DNA from: Candidatus Tayloriibacteriota bacterium
GTDB lineage: Bacteria > Patescibacteriota > Minisyncoccia > Phycocordibacterales > PALSA-1337
Assembly: GCA_025353045.1 (NCBI GenBank)
Contig: JANXRK010000066.1
Span: forward strand, 1-6,175
Direction of reading: 5' to 3'
Length of the DNA: 6,175 nt
A program made the position numbers and the translations under genes. Of the stretch, positions 1 through 4,284 are shown piece after piece (within the stretch, counting starts at the first letter, position 1; each line of letters begins with the position of its first letter). The notes under the pieces are model-generated. The model saw only the letters and a program-made list of their open reading frames with translations, was not told the origin of the DNA and did no database searches.

Positions 1-1
1 C

Positions 2-484
2 GATGAAAGAGTTGAGGGAGTCATCGTTTGTAACGGTTTTAAAAATGATCAAGAAGATGATTGCTATTCTGCGGATACAACTGCCTATGTCTTTGAAAAG
101 ATAGATGTAAATCAGGTCGCGACTTCTACATTTCGATATTATTTCAATGTCGGTACAAGCACTGTAACAATCGGAACTCCATTTGTTGATCAAGTTGAAT
201 TTAATAATCTACTAAAATTTGTTCAAAATGTTATTAACTCTAAATTGGATCCTACGGGATTGTTGATCGGTGATGATGGAAGCTATGAATTGTATATTAA
301 AAATACAAACCAAAGCGATGCCGTCATTTATTTTGATGATCGAACACCTTTTGATAAAACTTTGACGAACCTTGTTACTTTTTGGCAAAATGCGCAGAAT
401 AAAAAAATTGGATTATCTTCAGTTCCTAATTTTGAATACATAAATCTTCGTTTTGGTAATAATGTCTTTTATCTAGTAAAATAG
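2..484 (+). CDS. ftsQ: FtsQ/DivIB-like cell division protein, C-terminal part (5' end outside window)
   Basis: The frame is open from the window edge to TAG at 482-484, giving the last 160 residues of a protein; the true start lies upstream. The fragment ends in YINLRFGNNVFYLVK, which resembles the 'YIDLRFGNRVYYK' strand that closes the FtsQ/DivIB beta domain. Near its N-terminal side two cysteines (fragment residues 10 and 21) lie before a CYSADTTAYVFEKI stretch, which resembles the 'D..G..F' element of FtsQ-like proteins in candidate-phyla bacteria. FtsQ is a bitopic membrane protein that links septal peptidoglycan synthesis to the divisome. Its TM helix and POTRA domain would be encoded upstream and are not visible. 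The next gene, a peptidoglycan carboxypeptidase, begins 4 bases after the stop, which supports a wall or division role. An internal TTG at 245 is not the start, because the frame is open and protein-like well before it. Family assignment rests on short motifs only. Confidence 0.6.
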   Translation, partial: DERVEGVIVCNGFKNDQEDDCYSADTTAYVFEKIDVNQVATSTFRYYFNVGTSTVTIGTPFVDQVEFNNLLKFVQNVINSKLDPTGLLIGDDGSYELYIKNTNQSDAVIYFDDRTPFDKTLTNLVTFWQNAQNKKIGLSSVPNFEYINLRFGNNVFYLVK

Positions 485-488
485 GCTG

Positions 489-1484
489 GTGAAGTTAATC
501 CAATCAATGCTTCGGGCCTGTATATTTGGCGCAATTATTGCCTTAGTTCTCATTTCTATTCTCCAATATAATTCCAATCGCAAACTAAGCATCGGTACTC
601 CGCAACCTATTATTTCAGAAAAAACTGAAGTTACCTCTGTTCCCGCATCAGCTTTGCTTGAAGAGGCAGATCAAGATCCATCTTTCGTCACTCGTTTTTC
701 TCGAGTCTTTATTTATTCTGCTGATGATGGAAAAGATGTCATCCAAAGCGCAAAAAATTCTTTGTCACGCGTAGCTTCTAAAAAAGTCAGCGCAGGTTCC
801 TATGTCGTTATTGATATAGATAGAGATGTAATTATTTTGGAAAAAAATTCTAATCGACTTTTGCCGATTGCTTCTGTCACAAAACTTGTTACGGCTGTCA
901 TTTCTAAAAAACTTATGGATCAGAATGCTTCAGTTGTTGTAACTTCTAAGGCATTGAATACTTATGGCAACGAAGCTTGGCTTCGAGAGGGTGAAAAAAT
1001 GAAAGTAGGAGAACTTCTCTATCCACTTCTTATGGTTTCAAGCAATGATGCTTCAGAAGTTTTGGCCCAATCATATTCAAAAGGCCGTGCACAATTTATC
1101 AAAGAAATGAATGATTGGACAAACAGTATCGGCGCTTATTCAACCTATTTTGCTGATCCTTCAGGGCTTTCTGCTAAAAATGTTTCTTCCGCCAAAGATC
1201 TTTCAATTATTGTAAAATGGATTCTTGTTCATGAATCTGAAATTTTTGATATTACACTTTTAAAATCAAAGACAGTCCGCGTACATACTTGGACTAATCC
1301 TACACATTTCCTTAATCTCACTTCATATGCTGGCGGAAAGAACGGATATACCCCAGAAGCTGATCGAACAAGTGTGGCTCTTTTCAAACTGGGTAAGGCT
1401 CAAAAGCTTTATGGAATAATTCTCCTTGGAAGCTCGGCACGCGATAGTGATATCCTCGATTTGCTCGAAGAGGCTTTGAGGTAG
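489..1484 (+). CDS. dacA: D-alanyl-D-alanine carboxypeptidase (serine-type, peptidase S11 / PBP5-like), membrane anchored
   Basis: 331 residues, starting at GTG 489, only 4 bases after the preceding stop, so translation is probably coupled; no Shine-Dalgarno site is visible. S11 enzymes remove the terminal D-Ala from peptidoglycan pentapeptides outside the membrane. An uncleaved-looking hydrophobic segment at residues about 8-26 would anchor the N-terminus, with a linker up to about residue 100. The penicillin-binding motifs are in order: SxxK as S129-V-T-K132 (nucleophile and base), SxN as S184-S-N186, and the third motif as K284-N-G286 in the context AGGKNGYT. A DPSGL stretch at 223-227 is also typical of the family. 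The third motif is KNG rather than the usual KTG. The C-terminal beta domain and amphipathic anchor of E. coli PBP5 are missing, so the protein is held by its N-terminus. S11 membership is firm; which Dac paralogue it matches is not. Confidence 0.88.
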   Translation: MKLIQSMLRACIFGAIIALVLISILQYNSNRKLSIGTPQPIISEKTEVTSVPASALLEEADQDPSFVTRFSRVFIYSADDGKDVIQSAKNSLSRVASKKVSAGSYVVIDIDRDVIILEKNSNRLLPIASVTKLVTAVISKKLMDQNASVVVTSKALNTYGNEAWLREGEKMKVGELLYPLLMVSSNDASEVLAQSYSKGRAQFIKEMNDWTNSIGAYSTYFADPSGLSAKNVSSAKDLSIIVKWILVHESEIFDITLLKSKTVRVHTWTNPTHFLNLTSYAGGKNGYTPEADRTSVALFKLGKAQKLYGIILLGSSARDSDILDLLEEALR

Positions 1485-1490
1485 TAGTAT
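1461..1490 (+). promoter_or_regulatory. weak candidate promoter for the dus gene
   Basis: TTGCTC (1461-1466) and TAGTAT (1485-1490) are separated by 18 bases and lie in the end of the carboxypeptidase gene. They match the sigma-70 boxes at 3 and 4 of 6 positions. Transcription would begin near 1497, leaving only about 2 bases before the ATG at 1499. The GAGG at 1479-1482 is too far from the ATG to be a good ribosome site. Read-through from the upstream operon is an equally good explanation. Confidence 0.25.
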
Positions 1491-1498
1491 GTACACTC

Positions 1499-2458
1499 AT
1501 GAATAATTTTTGGTCGAAACTGAAGAAACCCCTTTTCGTCATAGCGCCTATGGCCAATGTAACTGACGTGGCTTTTCGATCTATGTTTGCAAAGTATGGT
1601 AGGCCAGACGTTATGTGGACAGAATTCGTTTCTGCAGATGGACTCTGTTCTCCTGGCCGGGAAATTCTCAAAAGAGATTTAGCCTTTTCTGATGTGGAAA
1701 GACCCATTGTTGCACAACTTTTCTCCGGCCATCCAGATAAAATGGAACAAGCGGCTACTTTGGTTCAAGAGCTTGGTTTTGATGGTTTAGATATCAATAT
1801 GGGTTGTCCTGATAGAGCAGTTGAGAAACAAGGTGCTGGGTCAGCACATATGAAAGATTTTGAAAATGCTAAAGCAGTGATAGAAGCAGCTCGAAAGGGT
1901 GCACCTAATATTCCTATTAGTGTAAAAACACGTATCGGTTATAATAAAATTGATTTAAATTGGATTGAAAATTTATTGAGTTTGAATTTACCTGTTTTGA
2001 CTGTGCATCTGCGTACACGTAAAGAAATGTCAGATGTATCTGCGCATTGGGATATTATGCCAGACATTGTTGCCTTGAGAGATAAGATTTCTCCAGGTAC
2101 TTTAATCATAGGAAATGGTGATGTTGAAAACATAGAAGATGGTCAGAATAAAATTAAAGAAAGTGGTTGTGATGGTGTTATGGTTGGACGTGGTATCTTT
2201 GGAAATCCTTGGTTTTTCTCTGGAAAAGTTGTGGATGATATTCCACTCAAAGAAAGACTCGAAGTTATGCTTGAGCATGCACAAGCTTTTGATACATTAC
2301 TCGGTGACATAAAGAATTTTGCTATTATGAAAAAACATTTTAAAGCTTATGTTTCTGGTTGGGATGGAGCTAAAGAATTGAGAATGAAATTAATGGAAAC
2401 GCACGATCTCTCAGAGGTTATAAAAATTGTGAAAGACTATTTGAAAGTGATACAATAG
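1499..2458 (+). CDS. dusB: tRNA-dihydrouridine synthase (Dus family, DusB-like)
   Basis: 319 residues from ATG 1499 to TAG. Dus enzymes use FMN and NADPH to reduce uridines, mainly in the tRNA D-loop, to dihydrouridine. The TIM-barrel signatures are in order: APMANVTDVAFR at 16-27 (FMN binding), DINMGCP at 98-104 with the catalytic Cys103, the GAGSAHM loop at 112-118, SVKTRIG at 141-147 (FMN-contacting lysine), TVHLRTR at 168-174, IIGNGDV at 203-209, and DGVMVGRGIFGNPWFF at 225-240 (phosphate-binding glycines). The C-terminal helical RNA-binding domain is present, including the MKKHFKAYVSGWDGAKELR element at 277-295. Length is normal for the family. TVHLRT is a slight variant of the usual TVHGRT/TVHARN. 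The start follows the carboxypeptidase stop by 14 bases. DusB is chosen as the most widespread bacterial subgroup; the exact target uridine cannot be told from sequence. Confidence 0.93.
   Translation: MNNFWSKLKKPLFVIAPMANVTDVAFRSMFAKYGRPDVMWTEFVSADGLCSPGREILKRDLAFSDVERPIVAQLFSGHPDKMEQAATLVQELGFDGLDINMGCPDRAVEKQGAGSAHMKDFENAKAVIEAARKGAPNIPISVKTRIGYNKIDLNWIENLLSLNLPVLTVHLRTRKEMSDVSAHWDIMPDIVALRDKISPGTLIIGNGDVENIEDGQNKIKESGCDGVMVGRGIFGNPWFFSGKVVDDIPLKERLEVMLEHAQAFDTLLGDIKNFAIMKKHFKAYVSGWDGAKELRMKLMETHDLSEVIKIVKDYLKVIQ
2427..2456 (+). promoter_or_regulatory. extended -10 promoter of dnaX, predicted leaderless start
   Basis: TTGTGA (2427-2432, 4 of 6 matches to the -35 box) is followed after 18 bases by TGATACAAT (2448-2456), an extended -10 with 5 of 6 matches to TATAAT. 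Placing the last T at -7 puts +1 at 2463, the A of the dnaX ATG. No Shine-Dalgarno sequence precedes that ATG, consistent with a leaderless mRNA. The promoter overlaps the last codons of the dus gene. Confidence 0.5.
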
Positions 2459-2462
2459 TTGT

Positions 2463-3515
2463 ATGAAAGAACAATCAAAAGCTTCCTATTCTGTACTCTA
2501 TAGAAAGTATCGCCCTTTTGATTGGCCGCAAGTTATTGGTCAGGGACATATCATTTCAGTTCTCGAAAAATCAATCAAGGCTGATAAAATCGCTCACGCA
2601 TATCTTTTTACCGGAAGTCGTGGAACAGGAAAGACTTCTATCGCTCGAATCTTTGCCCGCGCGCTTGACGTCAGTGAAAATGATATGTACGAGATCGACG
2701 CTGCTTCAAATCGTGGTATTGATGATATTCGAGAAATTAGAGATGGAGTGAATGTTCTGCCTTTTGAATCGAAATATAAAGTGTATATCATCGATGAGGT
2801 GCATATGCTTACTAAGGAAGCTTTCAATGCACTCTTAAAGACGCTTGAAGAACCACCTGCGCATGTTATTTTTATTTTAGCTACAACTGAGACTGATAAA
2901 ATTCCAGAAACTATCCTCTCTCGTTGTCAAATCTTTTCTTTTAAAAAACCAAATCGGGAAGTTTTAAAAAATCACGTCGTCGATGTTGCCAAAAAAGAAG
3001 GCTATTCACTTGAGGCCGGTGTTGCTGATCTCGTGGCCCTTCTCGGTGATGGATCGTTTCGTGATACTTTAGGAATTTTACAAAAAGTTTTAAGTGCATC
3101 AAAAGATACAAAGATTTTGATAAAAGAAGTTGAGGAAATTACTGGTGCACCAAAAAGTAGTTTGGTAAATGATTTTATTGTAGCTTTATCTGCTGGAAAT
3201 AAAGACGAAGCTCTTTCTGTTGTCTCAAAAGTAAAAGGAGAGAACATTTCAATCAAAACATTTATTGCTTTAGTGCTGGAAAAAGTGAGATTTATTTTAA
3301 TATTAAAAAATTCGAATCAAAAGGAGACTATGAATAAGGATATTTCAGAAGATGATCAAGCTCTTGTTGATACCCTTGTCAAAGATGAAAAAAGTAAGAT
3401 AAATTCAGGGCTTTTGAAGGAATTGTTGAAAGCATATGACGCAACGTCTGGAGCATGTATAGAGAGTTTACCACTCGAGCTTTCAGTTATTGACATTATG
3501 AATGGAGTGTCATAA
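2463..3515 (+). CDS. dnaX: DNA polymerase III clamp-loader subunit gamma/tau, short zinc-less form
   Basis: 350 residues, ATG 2463 to TAA. DnaX is the ATPase core of the clamp loader, which opens the beta sliding clamp and places it on primed DNA. The family N-terminus is clear (YRKYRPFDWPQVIGQ). Walker A is GSRGTGKT at 51-58; the DIDAASNRGIDDIR-type segment is at 78-90; Walker B is VYIIDEVH at 107-114; sensor 1 follows in FILATTETDKIP; the SRC arginine-finger motif is at 153-155; sensor 2 lies around GSFRD at 197-201. Domain III continues to about residue 345. Two oddities: the four-cysteine zinc-binding insertion normally found between Walker A and EIDAASN is absent (ARALDVSENDMYEIDAA reads straight through), and no tau-type domains IV-V follow, so polymerase and helicase contacts must be made otherwise. 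The gene has its own promoter. It lacks the usual ybaB-recR neighbours downstream. Confidence 0.95.
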   Translation: MKEQSKASYSVLYRKYRPFDWPQVIGQGHIISVLEKSIKADKIAHAYLFTGSRGTGKTSIARIFARALDVSENDMYEIDAASNRGIDDIREIRDGVNVLPFESKYKVYIIDEVHMLTKEAFNALLKTLEEPPAHVIFILATTETDKIPETILSRCQIFSFKKPNREVLKNHVVDVAKKEGYSLEAGVADLVALLGDGSFRDTLGILQKVLSASKDTKILIKEVEEITGAPKSSLVNDFIVALSAGNKDEALSVVSKVKGENISIKTFIALVLEKVRFILILKNSNQKETMNKDISEDDQALVDTLVKDEKSKINSGLLKELLKAYDATSGACIESLPLELSVIDIMNGVS

Positions 3516-3518
3516 GCT
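3490..3518 (+). promoter_or_regulatory. candidate promoter for the 70-residue ORF
   Basis: A perfect -35 box TTGACA (3490-3495) lies in the last codons of dnaX. The best -10 at 17 bases is TAAGCT (3513-3518), which keeps the important T, A and final T but matches only 3 of 6. The predicted transcript would start near 3525 with a leader of about 14 bases and no Shine-Dalgarno site. Confidence 0.35.
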
Positions 3519-3538
3519 GTACTAAACATGCTCTACTC

Positions 3539-3751
3539 ATGAAAAAATCTATCAAGCTTCGCATTCCATGCGAGGCTCAAGTCAAGAAAAGCATCTGGGT
3601 GGACCCTCCACCTAGTGCACGCAAGATAGCCATGGAGTTTGTCGGCGAAGAAGTGTCGCTTCCTGCCGCACGCTTCATGCAGGAGGTTATCGAGTTTGAG
3701 AACGGCGTACCAGTTCTCACTCTCGGGTATTCTTCTGCCGGACTCTACTAA
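3539..3751 (+). CDS. hypothetical protein, 70 residues
   Basis: ATG 3539 to TAA 3749-3751. I do not recognise the family. The protein is soluble-looking: a basic start (KKSIKLRIPCEAQVKKS), a proline patch (VDPPPSARK, residues 21-29), then a probable amphipathic helix and an acidic stretch (ARFMQEVIEFENG). It has one cysteine and no membrane segment. It is supported as a gene by a consensus -35 box upstream, a clean start 23 bases after dnaX and a 10-bp hairpin 10 bases after its stop. Its codons use G and C in third position far more than dnaX or the dus gene (for example GTC GGC GAA GAA GTG TCG), so it may be a recent arrival or come from a different lineage. The start context ACTCATGAA is identical to that of the dus gene. 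It could be a small regulatory or accessory protein, but no function can be assigned. Confidence 0.55.
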   Translation: MKKSIKLRIPCEAQVKKSIWVDPPPSARKIAMEFVGEEVSLPAARFMQEVIEFENGVPVLTLGYSSAGLY

Positions 3752-3761
3752 GAGTCACACA

Positions 3762-3788
3762 AAGGCCGCCGCTTATAACGGCGGCCTT
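3762..3788 (+). terminator. 10-bp GC-rich hairpin, probable terminator
   Basis: AAGGCCGCCG (3762-3771) pairs perfectly with CGGCGGCCTT (3779-3788) around a 7-base loop, 10 bases after the stop of the 70-residue gene. The right arm ends in TT and is followed by AGAATTTAT, a poor U-tract. Termination may be partial. On the opposite strand the stem is followed by TGTGTGACT, which is not a terminator. Confidence 0.6.
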
Positions 3789-3806
3789 AGAATTTATGTG
3801 GATATC

Positions 3807-3837
3807 TTGATAGTGGATCTCTTTAGATAATTATGAT
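3807..3837 (+). promoter_or_regulatory. candidate promoter for the orphan region
   Basis: TTGATA (3807-3812, 5 of 6) and TATGAT (3832-3837, 5 of 6) are separated by 19 bases, slightly longer than ideal. A second -10-like hexamer, GATAAT, lies at 3826-3831. Transcription would begin near 3844, just after the preceding hairpin, and could run to the strong terminator at 4212-4250. Confidence 0.35.
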
Positions 3838-3881
3838 AACCTTTTTGAAGTCCCAGTTCAAAATGTCGAACCTTACAAAAC

Positions 3882-4025
3882 ATGAACGAGTCAGGATCAA
3901 CATCAAATTCTCCGTCCACCACAGTCTACCTTGTCTACCTTCGTCGCATTAAGCGTAATCTGCCTATCGGATGCAAATCACGATGGCAGCAACCGAAGTC
4001 GGAGAAGTCTACTGGTCGTCACTAA
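3882..4025 (+). CDS. possible small ORF, 47 residues, unsupported function
   Basis: ATG 3882 to TAA 4023-4025 gives a serine-rich start (MNESGSTSNSPSTT) followed by a basic stretch (VYLVYLRRIKRNLPIGCKSR). It begins about 38 bases after the predicted transcription start at 3844 and has no Shine-Dalgarno site. Codon use is mixed and gives no support. A shorter ORF in another frame (3863-3952, MSNLTKHERVRINIKF...) overlaps it and is about as plausible. Chance is a fair explanation for both. Confidence 0.2.
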   Translation: MNESGSTSNSPSTTVYLVYLRRIKRNLPIGCKSRWQQPKSEKSTGRH

Positions 4026-4179
4026 ATTCAATCCTTCTACCAAATGTCTCGACAGTTTTGGTCTGGAAAGGGTTAGATCGTCCCAAACTATCCTCGCAAC
4101 TATCGCTCTCGGGCGAAGTTCGGAGTTAGAGTGATCGTCCACTATCAGCGCGGCCACGTGAGCCGCGTTACAGTTGGAC

Positions 4180-4202
4180 GGAGGTAGTTCACCTCCATTT
4201 TT
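4180..4202 (+). terminator. short hairpin with T-run, possible first terminator
   Basis: GGAGGT (4180-4185) pairs with ACCTCC (4191-4196) around a 5-base loop and is followed by ATTTTT. The shape fits an intrinsic terminator, though six base pairs is short. It stands 9 bases before the much stronger hairpin at 4212-4240, so the two could act in tandem. Confidence 0.4.
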
Positions 4203-4211
4203 GAAGGGCAT

Positions 4212-4250
4212 CCCCGCTACGCGCTAGTCGTGTGGCGGGGCCTTTTCTTT
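4212..4250 (+). terminator. strong intrinsic terminator
   Basis: CCCCGCTACGCG (4212-4223) pairs with CGTGTGGCGGGG (4229-4240): 12 base pairs including two G-T wobbles, 5-base loop, followed by CCTTTTCTTT. It ends whatever transcript crosses the orphan region and separates it from the tRNA promoter. No matching T-run exists for the opposite strand, so it is not an obvious terminator for the recombinase gene. Confidence 0.8.
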
Positions 4251-4255
4251 ATACC

Positions 4256-4284
4256 TTGAATAATGTCAATTTTTAATGTATCTT
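4256..4284 (+). promoter_or_regulatory. candidate tRNA-Gln promoter
   Basis: TTGAAT (4256-4261, 4 of 6) and TATCTT (4279-4284, 4 of 6) are spaced 17 bases apart. Transcription would start near 4291, four bases before the mature tRNA 5' end. The strong terminator just upstream means the tRNA needs its own promoter. Confidence 0.4.

Larger units (their letters stand above)
3844..4211 (+). other. orphan region: possible structured RNA or decayed small gene
   Basis: This stretch of about 370 bases lies between a promoter-like sequence and a strong terminator and has no convincing gene. Several stem-loops can be drawn: ACCAAA/TTTGGT (4039-4044 with 4057-4062) enclosing a short TGT/ACA stem with a CTCG loop; CGTCCA/TGGACG (4136-4141 with 4175-4180) enclosing CGCGGC/GCCGCG (4149-4154 with 4162-4167) across a symmetric 7x7 internal loop; and GGAGGT/ACCTCC (4180-4185 with 4191-4196). 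An imperfect direct repeat is also present: GTTAGATCGTCC with ACTATC shortly after (4072-4092), and GTTAGAGTGATCGTCC with ACTATC after (4124-4146). I looked for tmRNA, RNase P RNA, SRP RNA and 6S signatures and saw none. All + frames are interrupted; one continues past two stops as FGVRVIVHYQRGHVSR, which could be a decayed gene. Confidence 0.3.

Noticed and set aside
1384..1707. 107-codon - strand frame across the carboxypeptidase/dus junction
   Set aside because: It lies opposite two well-supported genes with conserved motifs and has no features of its own.
2985..3000. A-rich run CCAAAAAAGAAG in dnaX as a programmed frameshift site, as in the gamma/tau switch of E. coli
   Set aside because: It lies at about codon 176, inside the ATPase domains, and the phase (GCC AAA AAA GAA) is not the A AAA AAG heptamer. 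The protein already lacks the tau domains, so a gamma/tau switch would make no sense.
3978..4211. 77-codon open frame on the - strand across the orphan region
   Set aside because: It has no promoter or ribosome site, ends inside nothing recognisable, and overlaps the hairpins and the T-runs of + strand terminators. Composition alone explains its length.
3844..4250. tmRNA, RNase P RNA, SRP RNA or 6S RNA in the orphan region
   Set aside because: None of the expected conserved pieces is visible: no tRNA-like end with T-loop and CCA, no P4 sequence of RNase P, no SRP tetraloop helix.
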